Shown: positions 52,585 to 62,454 of the stretch, piece by piece | How the letters are laid out: every line of letters starts with the position of its first letter | Numbering within the stretch: position 1 is the first letter of the stretch | From: Alphaproteobacteria bacterium | Lineage (GTDB): Bacteria > Pseudomonadota > Alphaproteobacteria > Rhodobacterales > Rhodobacteraceae | Direction: 5' to 3' | Assembly: GCA_030426685.1 (NCBI GenBank) | Contig: JAUHYC010000002.1 | Location: forward strand, 1-64,000 | DNA: 64,000 nt | Notes under the pieces: model-generated | What the model saw: the letters and a program-made list of their open reading frames with translations, nothing else | Database searches by the model: none | What the model was told of the DNA's origin: nothing | Position numbers and translations under genes: made by a program

Positions 52585-54246
52585 TCAAACCTCGATCATT
52601 TTCGGGCGGCGACGTTCGAACCACATCACCACCATCAGACGTGTGACGAAGATCGCGGTGAAGGCCGAGGTCAGAATGCCCAGACCCAGCGTAATCGCGA
52701 AACCGCGCACCGGACCGCTGCCCATGGCGAACAGAATCGTCGCGGTGATGAAAGTCGTCACGTTGGCGTCAACAATTGCCGACAGCGCTTTTTCGTAACC
52801 CAACTCAATCGCGCGCGCCGGGCCTTTGGCGGATTTCAGTTCCTCGCGGATACGCTCAAAGATCAGCACGTTGGCGTCCACCGCCATACCGACCGTCAGT
52901 ACGATGCCCGCGATCCCCGGCAGGGTCAGCGTGGCCCCGATCAGCGACAGCAGGCCAAACAGCAGACCGACATTCAGGATCAGAGCGATATTGGCGAAGA
53001 TGCCGAACAGGCCATAGCTGAGTGCCATGAACACCAGCACCGCAACAAAGGCCACGATGGTCGCGACCTTACCTGCGTCGATACTGTCCTGTCCCAGTTC
53101 CGGGCCGATTGTACGCTCTTCGAGGAATTCCAGCCCGGCAGGCAGCGCACCTGCGCGCAGCAGAACGGCCAGATTGGTGCTTTCTTCAACCGTGAAATTG
53201 CCGGTGATGATGCCGGAACCACCCGGGATATGGCTTTGGATCACTGGGGCCGAGATGACCTCGTCATCGAGTACGATTGCAAAAGGCGCGCCGATGTTTT
53301 CCAGTGTGTAGTCGCCGAATTTACGGGCACCTGAAGTGTTGAAGCGGAAGTTCACCGCCGGGCGTCCGTTCTGATCGAAGGCCGGCTGCGCGTCGACCAG
53401 CTCTTCGCCGGTCACGACGGGGGCAGCCTCCAGCGTGTAGTATATGCCACTTTCATCCAGCGACGGCACGACCTTTTCACCGACGCCCGGAATTGCGTCC
53501 GGATCTGATCCGCGTCCTACAACAGGGTTGAAGGTCAACTGCGCGGTTGTGCCGATGATCTCTTTCAATTCACCGGCGCTGCCGATCCCTGGCACCTGGA
53601 TCAGAATACGATCTGCTCCCTGACGTTGGATGGTCGGCTCACGCGTGCCCACCTCGTCAATCCGGCGGCGAATGATTTCAAGCGACTGGCGCACGGTGCG
53701 GTCATCTGAGGCCAGTTTCTCGGCCTCTGAAAGCTGCACAACGATCGTATCGCCATCTGCACGCGCTTCGATATCTGTTGCGCCTACGCCGGTCAAAGTC
53801 TGCACCTGACGGGCCAGACCGCGCACCACTTCGAGTGCTCGGGTCATGCCTTCGGGCTGGCTGATCTTTACGCGAATCTCATCCGGGGCCGATGGTTGCT
53901 TACGGATCGTCCCGACCGTCGCACGTTCATCGCGCAGGGCATCGCGGATCTCAGGCCACATCGCCTCCATCCGGGATTCGTAGACATCGCCCACCTGAAC
54001 CTCGGCCAGCAGATGCGCACCGCCGCGAAGATCAAGGCCCAGATTAACCAGCGAGGATGGCAGCCAGTTCGGCCACTGCCCGGCCTCGGTCTGCATTTCA
54101 GGGGTGTCGATGCCAAGCTCAATTGCGGCTTTGGCATCGTTCGATTGCTCGACACGCGTATAAAACGCATTCGGCAGAGCCATGAGCAGGCCGATCACGC
54201 AGACCGACCAGATCAGAACCCGCTTCCAGGTATCAATTTGCAGCAT
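52585..54246 (-). CDS. secD: Protein translocase subunit SecD
   Basis: Partner of SecF. 553 residues: short N-terminal helix, LGLDLRGGAHLL, the large periplasmic head (RRIDEVGTREPTIQRQGADRILIQVPG) and a six-helix C-terminal domain with TVGMAVDANVLIFERIREEL. Lies between yajC and secF in the standard order. Confidence 0.97.
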   Translation of the reverse strand: MLQIDTWKRVLIWSVCVIGLLMALPNAFYTRVEQSNDAKAAIELGIDTPEMQTEAGQWPNWLPSSLVNLGLDLRGGAHLLAEVQVGDVYESRMEAMWPEIRDALRDERATVGTIRKQPSAPDEIRVKISQPEGMTRALEVVRGLARQVQTLTGVGATDIEARADGDTIVVQLSEAEKLASDDRTVRQSLEIIRRRIDEVGTREPTIQRQGADRILIQVPGIGSAGELKEIIGTTAQLTFNPVVGRGSDPDAIPGVGEKVVPSLDESGIYYTLEAAPVVTGEELVDAQPAFDQNGRPAVNFRFNTSGARKFGDYTLENIGAPFAIVLDDEVISAPVIQSHIPGGSGIITGNFTVEESTNLAVLLRAGALPAGLEFLEERTIGPELGQDSIDAGKVATIVAFVAVLVFMALSYGLFGIFANIALILNVGLLFGLLSLIGATLTLPGIAGIVLTVGMAVDANVLIFERIREELKSAKGPARAIELGYEKALSAIVDANVTTFITATILFAMGSGPVRGFAITLGLGILTSAFTAIFVTRLMVVMWFERRRPKMIEV

Positions 54247-54279
54247 TACCCTGCCTTTTCAAGGAATTGTCGCGCGAAC

Positions 54280-54567
54280 TTATTTCGCAGGTTCGGTCTT
54301 GTTCAAAACCTGTGCGATGGTCGTCTTGACCACACGAACCTTGACGCCCTCGGCGATCTCGACCTCGATTTCGTTGTCGCCTTCCTTGACCTTGGACACT
54401 TTGCCGATCAGCCCACCCTGAGTGACAACCTGATCGCCGCGGCGCACGGCTTCGACCATGGCCTGATGTTCCTTTACCTTCTTCTGCTGCGGACGGATCA
54501 GCAGGAAATACATGATCGCGAAGATCAGGATCAGCGGGAGAAACTGGGCGATTGCGCCACCTTCCAT
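54280..54567 (-). CDS. yajC: Preprotein translocase subunit YajC
   Basis: Small accessory protein of SecDF. 95 residues with one helix (IAQFLPLILIFAIMYFLLIRPQQKK) then a conserved soluble part (GDQVVTQGGLIGKVSKV, EGVKVRVVKTTI). ATG 54567 chosen because it begins the conserved part and is followed by GAGGGG-like context; the longer frame is not similar. Confidence 0.95.
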   Translation of the reverse strand: MEGGAIAQFLPLILIFAIMYFLLIRPQQKKVKEHQAMVEAVRRGDQVVTQGGLIGKVSKVKEGDNEIEVEIAEGVKVRVVKTTIAQVLNKTEPAK

Positions 54568-54720
54568 GGGATATTCCTTTGTTTTGGTGATGCGGAGGGC
54601 TCTCCGCAAATTTGGCCGGAACCTATGCTTTGAAACCGGCGTTTGCAAGCGAAGGCGTCCTAGATCGAGAGAACAGACCCGCAGGTTTGCCCCGAGGCGT
54701 TGCAGATATGTTCTAGGCAG

Positions 54721-55344
54721 GTGGTCTCAGTTGAATTTGATCACCCGGAAGGAGGCCCAATATTTCAATTAATCCAAACCCTTGGCCGGTTTTCCTGTCT
54801 GTTTGCAGCGACTGTCTTGATGATCTTACTTGCAGCATCCGCCTGGGCGCAGAACACCCCCTCGGGTACTCCCACCACTGAAGAGACGCAATCGGGCACT
54901 TTCAGGGCACCCATCAACGTGGACGGTGATACGCTGCACCATCTGCGTGGCTCAAGCGCCTTGCCCGCCACCGAGCGGGTCGTGCCAGTGCAGAACAAGA
55001 TCATCGAAATCGTAGAAGCGTCCATTGCGGAGCAGGTTTCCATAACCCTCGAGGATTCGGAAATCGGCATTCGAATATTCGCCGACGGCACTCGGGTGTC
55101 GGTTGTCACCGATGTGGATCCCGATCTGGACCAGATGGACCTGAACGTTCTTAGAGTGTTGCACGGTGACGCGACCAAGCAATCCATCGAAAGTTATCGC
55201 ACAAACAGGCCCGAACAGGTCGGCGTGTCGGGTGCGATTGAAGCCGCGGCATGGACCATTGGTTTCGCGTTGTTCATCATGGTCACTAATTGGCTGCATC
55301 GCAACGGCGTTGCGGTGTTCATGAAAATGATGTGCAGATTATGA
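54721..55344 (+). pseudogene. Truncated MscS-type channel: N-terminal periplasmic domain only
   Basis: The frame encodes a signal-like hydrophobic stretch (CLFAATVLMILLAASAWAQ), then a roughly 130-residue periplasmic domain (PINVDGDTLHHLRGSSALPATERVVPVQNKI, ending SIESYR) that resembles the N-terminal domain in front of some MscS mechanosensitive channels, then one membrane helix, then a stop. The pore helix and the C-terminal vestibule are absent. A perfect Shine-Dalgarno GGAAGGAGG (54747-54755) is followed by ATA at 54760 instead of ATG, and the only upstream starts are GTG/TTG. A degenerate channel gene is the likeliest reading; a short functional membrane protein cannot be excluded. Confidence 0.55.
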
Positions 55345-55517
55345 CGCCTTCCTACATGGCAGACCCACCTAAGCCGAAAATCCCTGCGGAGGAGGGGAAT
55401 GGCCATCTGGCGCATGAAACACACGGGGACGCGGATAAGTCGTAACCGGTGCTACACCCTGCCTTTCATATGGTGCATAAGCGGTTTCAGTGATTCACGC
55501 ATTTAAGGATCTGAGAC

Positions 55518-56810
55518 ATGCACGACATCCGCGCCATTCGCGAAAACCCAGCCGCCTTCGACGCCGCCCTCGCGCGCCGTGGGGACGCGCCGGTGTCGTC
55601 AGACCTGCTGAGGCTGGATGAAAGCCGCCGCGCCAAGATTCTGGCCGCTGAAACGGCGCAGGCCGAACAGAACAAGGCTTCGAAGGAAGTTGGCGCCGCC
55701 AAAGCACGCGGGGATGAGGACGAGTTCCAGCGACTGCGCGCTTTGGTGGCCGAAAAAAAGGCCGAAATCGCCCGGATGCAGACCGAAGCCAAGGACCTGG
55801 ACGCGTTGCTGACCGATCAACTGATCGGTATTGCCAACCTGCCCGCTGAAGATGTGCCAGAGGGTGCCAACGAGAATGACAATGTCGAGGTCTCGCGCTG
55901 GGGAACGCCGCGCGAGCTGGATTTTGCACCCAAGGAGCATTTTGAGATCGAAGCCGTACAGAACGGCATGGATTTCGAGACCGCCGCGAAACTCTCTGGT
56001 TCGCGCTTCGTGCTGTTGTCTGGCGGTGTCGCCCGCATTCATCGTGCACTGGCGCAGTTCATGCTGGACACGCATATCAACGAAAACGGCCTGACCGAGG
56101 TGAACGGCCCGGTTCTGGTGCTGTCCGAGATGATGCAGGGCACCGGCCAGTTACCGAAATTCGGCGAGGACAGCTATCAGACCCGCGAAGGCTGGTGGCT
56201 TATCCCGACCTCCGAGGTCTCGCTGACCAATATCGTCAACGACACGATGATCGAGGAAAGCTACCTGCCCCGCCGCTATACAGCACATTCGCTGTGCTTC
56301 CGGTCTGAGGCCGGCAGCGCGGGCAAGGATACGCGCGGGATGCTGCGTCAGCACCAGTTCGAAAAGGTCGAGATGGTCTCGATCACCCATCCCGACAAAT
56401 CGGATGACGAACAAAAGCGCATGTTGCGCTGTGCCGAAGGGATTCTTGAAAAACTGGGCGTCCCTTACCGCACCGTGATCTTATGCACCGGCGACATGGG
56501 CTTTGGTGCGCGCCGCACCTTTGACATCGAGGCTTGGCTGCCCGGACAGGACACCTATCGCGAGATCAGCTCAGTCTCGACCTGCGGCGATTTTCAGGCC
56601 CGCCGCATGAACGCGCGATTCCGACCCGAAGGTGGCGGCAAACCGGAATATGTCCACACGCTGAATGGCTCGGGCCTGGCGGTCGGGCGTTGCCTGATCG
56701 CGGTGTTGGAAAACGGTCAGAACGCGGACGGGACAGTCACCCTGCCCGAGGTGCTGGCCCCCTATTTGGGCGGCAAGCTAACCCTGCAGACAGACGGCTC
56801 GCTGGCATAA
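55518..56810 (+). CDS. serS: Seryl-tRNA synthetase
   Basis: Charges tRNA-Ser with serine. 430 residues: N-terminal coiled-coil arm (residues about 30-105, [24 protein letters not shown]... [16 protein letters not shown]), class II motif 2 [26 protein letters not shown] and motif 3 near [25 protein letters not shown] lies before the ATG. Normal length. Confidence 0.97.
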   Translation: MHDIRAIRENPAAFDAALARRGDAPVSSDLLRLDESRRAKILAAETAQAEQNKASKEVGAAKARGDEDEFQRLRALVAEKKAEIARMQTEAKDLDALLTDQLIGIANLPAEDVPEGANENDNVEVSRWGTPRELDFAPKEHFEIEAVQNGMDFETAAKLSGSRFVLLSGGVARIHRALAQFMLDTHINENGLTEVNGPVLVLSEMMQGTGQLPKFGEDSYQTREGWWLIPTSEVSLTNIVNDTMIEESYLPRRYTAHSLCFRSEAGSAGKDTRGMLRQHQFEKVEMVSITHPDKSDDEQKRMLRCAEGILEKLGVPYRTVILCTGDMGFGARRTFDIEAWLPGQDTYREISSVSTCGDFQARRMNARFRPEGGGKPEYVHTLNGSGLAVGRCLIAVLENGQNADGTVTLPEVLAPYLGGKLTLQTDGSLA

Positions 56811-56815
56811 AGAAA

Positions 56816-56835
56816 CCGGCGCAAACGGGCGCCGG
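56816..56835. terminator. Hairpin after serS
   Basis: CCGGCGC (56816-56822) pairs with GCGCCGG (56829-56835) over six bases just after the serS stop. It lacks a T run, so termination would be weak. Confidence 0.5.
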
Positions 56836-56862
56836 ATCCTGATCAGACAAGGCGGAGAGGTT

Positions 56863-57441
56863 TCACTTCTTCGCCTTTTTCTTATCCTTCTTCTTGCCGG
56901 ATTTCTTCTTACCGGACTTCTTGTCAGACTTCTTCTTCTCGTCCTTTTTGGGTTTCTTGTTTTTCTTACCCTTTTTGGACTTTTCCTTGACCTTTTCCTT
57001 GGCTTTGGAAAATACAGCCTCCATTTCGGATTTCTTCTTGGCCGCTTTTTCAGCCTTGGCCTTGGCCTTCGCCTTTTTCTTTGCCTTGGCCTCGGCAGCA
57101 GCCTGTTCTGCCGCCGCGCGCTCCTCTGCTGCCCTACGCTCGGCCTCGGCCTTGTTCGCAGCCGCATTGCTTTTGGCCGTTGCGCGCTGCACGACCGATT
57201 TCCGTTCCGCAGGCTTGCGGGTTGCGGCGCGCCGTGCGGGCGGCTTGGGCTTGGGCTTGGCTCCGATCACTTCATTCGCTGCCGCAATCAGCTGAGCTGC
57301 GCGGGCGGAACCGATGCGCGGGACACCGGACAGATCTTCCGGATTGGCCTTGGCGATCGCCTCGGCTGTTTTATAACCCTTTGCACTCAGTGCCTGTGCC
57401 AGCGCGGGCCCGACACCACGCACATCGCTAACTGCAGTCAT
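56863..57441 (-). CDS. Helix-hairpin-helix protein with long lysine-rich tail
   Basis: 192 residues. Residues 1-65 hold a helix-hairpin-helix pair (DVRGVGPALAQALSAKGYKTAEAIAKANPEDLSGVPRIGSARAAQLI), typical of sequence-independent DNA binding. Residues 70-192 are low in complexity: Ala/Arg then long Lys/Glu runs (KKKAKAKAKAEKAAKKK, DEKKKSDKKSGKKKSGKK), resembling histone H1-like tails. Probably a nucleoid-associated or DNA-binding protein. Whether the Lys tail is variable in length between strains is worth noting. Confidence 0.78.
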   Translation of the reverse strand: MTAVSDVRGVGPALAQALSAKGYKTAEAIAKANPEDLSGVPRIGSARAAQLIAAANEVIGAKPKPKPPARRAATRKPAERKSVVQRATAKSNAAANKAEAERRAAEERAAAEQAAAEAKAKKKAKAKAKAEKAAKKKSEMEAVFSKAKEKVKEKSKKGKKNKKPKKDEKKKSDKKSGKKKSGKKKDKKKAKK

Positions 57442-57530
57442 TTCCTATCCTTTCGTTATCTCGCTGAGATTGTACATGCACAGCATATACGTTCCAGAGA
57501 GCGCACTGGTTCAAGTACCAGATGAGGGGG

Positions 57531-58517
57531 TTACCCGCTTTCGGCCAGGCGATGGCCTGCGGTTCGGCTGGGAAATGGAACAAGCCTTTTGGCATCTTCA
57601 TCCCAGAGTTTCAGGTTCAGTGCTGCCACGGCCTCGGGAAACTTGATCCGTCGCGGCGTGTATTCTGGCGGCAGGTTATAGTGGCAAGCACGCAGCCGGT
57701 AAGACGGTATGCGGGCGTTGAAATGGTGAATATCGTGCAACGTGATGCAGGCCACCGCATTGTCGAACCACCATCCGAAATCTAGTGCAGAAGATCCTTC
57801 CAAAGCGGCCAGCTTAGGATCCAGATCCGGGCGGCGATCCCAATAGGTATCTTCGAAATTATGTTGAAGATACACCAAAAACACGCCGAGCATCCCGCCC
57901 AGCAGGGAAAACACCAGCCAGACCAGAATGCCCGTACTGCCCGCAATCAGGTAGAGCAGCCCCAAAAACACAACGATTGAAAGATTGTGCAGCAAAACGC
58001 CCATCACACCGAACCGAACCGTGTTTTTGGGCCAGCGATAGCGGATAAAATAGGTGAACAGCGCCCCTACAGGTACCAAAATGAACGGGTTCCGGTAAAG
58101 CCGGTAGAACAAACGCTTTTTCCAGTCGGCCTCGTTCCATTCGCGCAGCGTCATGGTGTGGATTTCACCTGTCTCGCGATGCTCGAGGTTACCGATACCG
58201 GCATGATGCAGATTGTGGTTCTGCTTCATCACCTCGAACGGGGCAAAGGTGAAAGGCGACAGCCCGTGGCCTGCCCACTCATTCTGCAGGCGTGTCTCGA
58301 ACAGTGAGTGGTGCCCGCAATCATGTTGTAGCACGTAAAGCCGCACGGCGGAAAACGCAAAAACGATCCCTGCCGGAACCATAATATACCAGCGATCGAC
58401 ATAGGTGATCGCCAGTGTCAGCGATGCAAAATACACCGCAAACGTTCCAAAATAACTGAGCGCGGCAAGCCGGTTATCCTGTACCGCGTATTGTCTCGTA
58501 TATTCCCTCAAATCCAT
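57531..58517 (-). CDS. Fatty acid desaturase
   Basis: Membrane di-iron oxygenase that adds a double bond to acyl chains; 328 residues. The three histidine boxes are HDCGHH (in YVLQHDCGHHSLFE), HNLHH (KQNHNLHHAGIGNL) and HDIHH (CITLHDIHHFNARIPSYRL). Several membrane helices surround them (YVDRWYIMVPAGIVFAFSAVRLYVL). ATG 58517 is preferred; upstream frame has no similarity. Regiospecificity cannot be told, and acyl carotenoid ketolase-like relatives also share these boxes. Confidence 0.88.
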   Translation of the reverse strand: MDLREYTRQYAVQDNRLAALSYFGTFAVYFASLTLAITYVDRWYIMVPAGIVFAFSAVRLYVLQHDCGHHSLFETRLQNEWAGHGLSPFTFAPFEVMKQNHNLHHAGIGNLEHRETGEIHTMTLREWNEADWKKRLFYRLYRNPFILVPVGALFTYFIRYRWPKNTVRFGVMGVLLHNLSIVVFLGLLYLIAGSTGILVWLVFSLLGGMLGVFLVYLQHNFEDTYWDRRPDLDPKLAALEGSSALDFGWWFDNAVACITLHDIHHFNARIPSYRLRACHYNLPPEYTPRRIKFPEAVAALNLKLWDEDAKRLVPFPSRTAGHRLAESG

Positions 58518-58631
58518 CACGCCCGCTCCCCAGGGTGGTCCGGTAAATAGCAGTTTCAAATTTATGCGCGGAGATCCCGCAAACAAGCCGCGCGCACTAA
58601 CAAATGCACGCGTTTGAATGCTAACGCGATC

Positions 58632-58652
58632 AAAAGGGGCTGTCACGCCCCC
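58632..58652 (-). terminator. der terminator
   Basis: On the minus strand GGGGC pairs with GCCCC (58651-58647 with 58640-58636) over 6 nt and is followed by TTTTGAT. Confidence 0.7.
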
Positions 58653-58680
58653 TGAATGAAAACGCTTAAAATTGGCGCAG

Positions 58681-60144
58681 TTACGCGCGGCCCTTGAGAT
58701 GCTTGGCCAAGGCGCCGGCGTTTTTCTTACGCCGTCCCTTGTAGGGGTTCTTGTCGCCCTGCCCGCGCAGGGTCAGGCGGATCGGCGTCCCGGGCATGTC
58801 GAAATCCTCGCGCAAGCCGTTGACCAGATAACGCGAATAGCTGTCAGGCATCTTGTCGGGATGCGAGCACATGACCACAAACCCTGGCGGGCGGGTCTTG
58901 GCCTGCGTCATATAGCGCAGCTTGATCCGGCGGCCCTGTGGGGCTGGTGGTGGGTGCTGCTCCAGCATGGCCGTCAGCCAGCGATTGAGCGCAGCAGTCG
59001 GAACGCGCCGGTTCCAGACGTCATGCGCACGCAGTATCGCAGCGCGTAAACGCTCTAGCCCGCGGCCCGTTTTGGCCGAAACCGTGATCAGAGGCGCACC
59101 GCGCAGTTGCGGCAAGAGGCGTTCGAAGGACTCTTTCAAGTCGCGCAGTTTTTCCTGCTTGTTGTCCTCGACATCCCATTTGTTGACAGCAACCACCACG
59201 GCACGGCCTTCACGCTCGGCCAGATCGGCGATGCGCAGATCTTGCTGTTCAAAGGGAATCGCCGCGTCGAGCAGGACGACGACCACCTCGGCAAACTTTA
59301 CCGCGCGCAAGCCATCCGAGACCGAGAGCTTTTCGAGCTTCTCCTGCACCTTAGCCTTCTTGCGCATTCCCGCCGTGTCGAAAATACGCATCGGAGTGCT
59401 GTCGCCATCCGGCCCAGCCCAGTCGACGCGCAAACTGATGGCGTCACGGGTGATCCCAGCCTCGGGTCCGGTTAGCAAGCGATCTTCGCCCATGATCTTG
59501 TTGATCAGAGTAGATTTTCCGGCATTCGGGCGGCCGACCACCGCCACCTGCAAAGGTTTGTCAGCCGTGATCAAAGGGGCTTCGCCCTCGCCATCCTCAT
59601 CCAGCTCGATATCAGTTTCAGGAGCGTCATCCTCGGCCTTCTCCGCAGCGGCATCAGCAAGTGGCATCAGCTGTGCATAAAGGTCGGTCATGCCCTCGCC
59701 ATGCTCGCCCGACAGGCGGACAGGTTCACCCAGCCCGAGGTTGTAGGCCTCCAGCACACCTGCGTCCGCTGCGTTCCCCTCAGCCTTATTGGCTGCAAGG
59801 ATCACGTGCTTGGAACGCTTGCGCAATATCTCGGCAAACATCTCATCGGTGGGTGTCAGGCCTACACGGGCGTCGATCATGAACAGGCAGACATCGGCCA
59901 TATCCACAGCGCGTTCAGTCAGGCGGCGCATACGGCCCTGCAGGCTGTCATCGGTCGCGTCCTCAAGACCCGCCGTGTCGATCACGGTGAAGCGCAGATC
60001 ACCCAGTCGTCCCTCGCCTTCGCGCAGGTCACGCGTTACACCGGGCTGGTCGTCGACCAGAGCCAGACGTTTGCCCACGAGGCGATTGAACAGGGTGGAT
60101 TTGCCCACATTCGGGCGCCCCACGATGGCGAGGGTCAGTGACAT
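58681..60144 (-). CDS. der: Ribosome-associated GTPase Der (EngA)
   Basis: GTPase with two tandem G domains and a C-terminal KH-like domain, needed for 50S assembly. 487 residues: first P-loop GRPNVGKST, switch [17 protein letters not shown]; second P-loop [35 protein letters not shown] region [29 protein letters not shown]. Between the domains is an acidic linker ([18 protein letters not shown]). ATG 60144 begins the family sequence; the TTG at 60153 is unlikely. Confidence 0.97.
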   Translation of the reverse strand: MSLTLAIVGRPNVGKSTLFNRLVGKRLALVDDQPGVTRDLREGEGRLGDLRFTVIDTAGLEDATDDSLQGRMRRLTERAVDMADVCLFMIDARVGLTPTDEMFAEILRKRSKHVILAANKAEGNAADAGVLEAYNLGLGEPVRLSGEHGEGMTDLYAQLMPLADAAAEKAEDDAPETDIELDEDGEGEAPLITADKPLQVAVVGRPNAGKSTLINKIMGEDRLLTGPEAGITRDAISLRVDWAGPDGDSTPMRIFDTAGMRKKAKVQEKLEKLSVSDGLRAVKFAEVVVVLLDAAIPFEQQDLRIADLAEREGRAVVVAVNKWDVEDNKQEKLRDLKESFERLLPQLRGAPLITVSAKTGRGLERLRAAILRAHDVWNRRVPTAALNRWLTAMLEQHPPPAPQGRRIKLRYMTQAKTRPPGFVVMCSHPDKMPDSYSRYLVNGLREDFDMPGTPIRLTLRGQGDKNPYKGRRKKNAGALAKHLKGRA

Positions 60145-60193
60145 GATACTCAACTTTCAAGACTCAAGATGCGCCCTTTAACGCATCTTGTCG

Positions 60194-61516
60194 TCAACGG
60201 AAAGCGTGCAGTTCACCTTTGGTCGACACAACATAGAGCGTCTGCCCCGCCACCACCGGTGCGGTGGTCGCACCGCCGGGGACCTCGACCTGATGCACCA
60301 GTGCACCGTCGACAGGGTTGAAGAAGCGCAGGAACCCGTCATTCGACGCCACGACCAGCCACCCACCGGCCATGATCGGACCATAATGGGCAAAGATTGG
60401 ACCGCGGCGGCCCGGCTTGTCTTTCACAAAGCCCGGCAGGTCGATGGCCCAGACAATCGCGCCATCTGCTGCATCCAAACGCACCAGTTGGCTGCGGTCG
60501 CTGATCAGAAAGACGCTGTTTCCAACCGGCCACACCGTATCAACGGCTCCTTCCGGCGCGGTCCAGTTTCGCTCGCCGGAATCGACGTCGAACGAGACCG
60601 TGCGGCCGGAGTGGTTGCCGATCAGGATCGAATTGCCCGACACCATCGGACCGGCGGTCACGTCGACGATCTGAGCGGCAGCACGACCACGACGACCACC
60701 CGCGACCGAGGCGTTCCAGCGCAGGATGCCACCACGACGGAAGGTCGCCGCAATGTCGCCGGAGCCAAATGCAAACACCGAAAACTCCGATGCGATCACC
60801 GGTGCAGGGGCACCCAGCACATTGCCAACGCTGGGCGTTCCTTCGATCTGCCAGATAATGCGGCCATCTTTTGTGTTCACGGCCCAGCCGGTCTCATCAC
60901 CCGCAACCAGATAGAGGATTCCCCCACTCACCAAAGGCGCGCCACTTCCGGTCGCGTTCAGGCGTTTTTGCCATTTCTGTGCACCGGTCTTAGCGTCCAG
61001 CGCCGTAAGGCGGCCAAAGCCGGAAGAGACATAAAGCACCCCCTCTGCATAGGCGAGCCCGCCACCGGTTGCGTCAGCCTCTTTCTCGCTGGCCGGGATC
61101 AGGTTGGTGGTCCACGCCACCTGCCCCTGCGGCGTCACAGCCGAGACATTCGCACCGGAATCGAGCGTATAGATCAACCCGCCCGCGACAACGGGATCCG
61201 CAGTTATCCGCTGTTTGCGACCGTCACCGCTGCCGATTTTCGCCGACCAGATACGTTGAGGAGTTGCGCCGAGTGCGGCATTGGTGGTGCGAAACGCGGT
61301 CGTGCCGGGGCTTTGCGCCCAGCTTGCATTCCGGCTCTGGCCTGGAAGGCTGATCGGTTTTGCACCGCGGGTTTCGACGGTTTCATTGTCGATGGCAGCG
61401 CGGATATCTTCACGTTCGCCGGGCAAGATGACCTCGGGCTCGCGACAGGCGCTCAGAGTGACCAGGGCGATTGCCGCGACGGGCAAACCAAAGCGTGAGA
61501 AATAACGTGCTACCAT
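60194..61516 (-). CDS. bamB: Outer-membrane assembly lipoprotein BamB-like
   Basis: Eight-bladed PQQ-type beta-propeller lipoprotein of the BAM complex, 440 residues. Signal peptide with lipobox LSAC (VAAIALVTLSACRE). Repeated propeller motifs GxxxALDxxTGxxxW: LTALDAKTGAQKW, GWAVNTKDGRIIW, VSFDVDSGERNW, LVRLDAADGAIVWA, FFNPVDGALVHQVEV. It lies between yfgM-like and der, the order seen with bamB in other bacteria. Confidence 0.93.
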   Translation of the reverse strand: MVARYFSRFGLPVAAIALVTLSACREPEVILPGEREDIRAAIDNETVETRGAKPISLPGQSRNASWAQSPGTTAFRTTNAALGATPQRIWSAKIGSGDGRKQRITADPVVAGGLIYTLDSGANVSAVTPQGQVAWTTNLIPASEKEADATGGGLAYAEGVLYVSSGFGRLTALDAKTGAQKWQKRLNATGSGAPLVSGGILYLVAGDETGWAVNTKDGRIIWQIEGTPSVGNVLGAPAPVIASEFSVFAFGSGDIAATFRRGGILRWNASVAGGRRGRAAAQIVDVTAGPMVSGNSILIGNHSGRTVSFDVDSGERNWTAPEGAVDTVWPVGNSVFLISDRSQLVRLDAADGAIVWAIDLPGFVKDKPGRRGPIFAHYGPIMAGGWLVVASNDGFLRFFNPVDGALVHQVEVPGGATTAPVVAGQTLYVVSTKGELHAFR

Positions 61517-61556
61517 AATCTTACGAACTCGCCTGTATGTTCCGTTGGCCGCCGGG

Positions 61557-62228
61557 TCAGCCTTGTTGTGCTGCGACGGGGGCGGGTTCGCCCCCTAGCG
61601 CTATAATCAGCTGCGTCGCGCGCTGTTGTATATCAACGCTCGCTTCTGCGTCCTGACGCAAGGCCTGCAACCGGTCCAGCGCGGCCTGTGTGTTGCCTTC
61701 GGCCACATCAATCAGGGCCAACTGTTCCTCGGCCAGCAAACGCAGCGGAGCACCCGGCACAGCAAGCGCCTCAAACTGCTGACGGCGGTCGGCAACCGGC
61801 AGGGTTTCAGTTTGCAGCAGCAACGCCTTGAAACTGGCGATTGCGCGGTAGATCTCGGGCAGATCACCCTGTGTGGCGATGGCGTTCAGGCTATTGACGG
61901 CCTCTTGTTCGGACCCGGATTCAACCTGCGCAGCCGACAGCAGCATGTTCAGAACCGCGTCTCCTCCGGCAGATTGTGCCTCAACCGCTTGCAGGCTCGT
62001 TGCCCGCTCGTCCGATCCGTTTTCTGCCAATGCCGACAGAATCGCATCTCCCAGCGCCTCGGCCTGGCTGGCATCCCGCGCCTTGCGGTATTCGTTGAAC
62101 GCAGCCCCACCGACTATGGCAACCACGGCGACGACACCGACCCAGCCCCAACGCCGCAATAGCAGGTACATGCGATCGCGGCGCACCTCTTCGGTGACCT
62201 CATCAATAAAACTGTCGGCGTCGCTCAT
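61557..62228 (-). CDS. YfgM-like TPR membrane protein
   Basis: 223-residue protein with a cytoplasmic N-terminal segment, one helix (GWVGVVAVVAIVGGAAFNE) and a periplasmic tetratricopeptide region (SAAQVESGSEQEAVNSLNAIATQGDLPEIYRAIASFKALLLQT in outline). YfgM interacts with the Sec translocon and periplasmic chaperones in Escherichia coli. It is 40 nt upstream of bamB on the same strand, giving the yfgM-bamB-der run. Confidence 0.88.
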   Translation of the reverse strand: MSDADSFIDEVTEEVRRDRMYLLLRRWGWVGVVAVVAIVGGAAFNEYRKARDASQAEALGDAILSALAENGSDERATSLQAVEAQSAGGDAVLNMLLSAAQVESGSEQEAVNSLNAIATQGDLPEIYRAIASFKALLLQTETLPVADRRQQFEALAVPGAPLRLLAEEQLALIDVAEGNTQAALDRLQALRQDAEASVDIQQRATQLIIALGGEPAPVAAQQG

Positions 62229-62355
62229 CCCTGCCCCCAGGCTCGTGTGTCCGGTTTTCTAGCGCCATGTCATACCCCGGCGTTGGGGCCAAGCCAAGTG
62301 CTCGAATTCACACATTTGCACCGATGCCCCCGGGTCTTGCGTAAAATAATAAAGC

Positions 62356-62369
62356 GAACTATTCAGTTC
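62356..62369. promoter_or_regulatory. Dyad upstream of RND efflux operon
   Basis: GAACTATTCAGTTC has perfect 5-bp arms with a 4-nt spacer in an AT-rich patch, 86 nt before the membrane-fusion gene. Position and shape suit a TetR-type repressor site; no regulator gene lies in the window. Confidence 0.45.
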
Positions 62370-62454
62370 AGTATGGAAAAGCCATGAACCCGACCCCATT
62401 TCAAGGCATACACGCCGCAACCGGGTGGGCGATTTATTTTGGAGAAGACATCGC

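Noticed and set aside
55355-55445. 29-codon frame (MADPPKPKIPAEEGN...) between the MscS remnant and serS
   Set aside because: No Shine-Dalgarno and no recognised similarity; could be a remnant of the lost channel's tail, but this cannot be shown.
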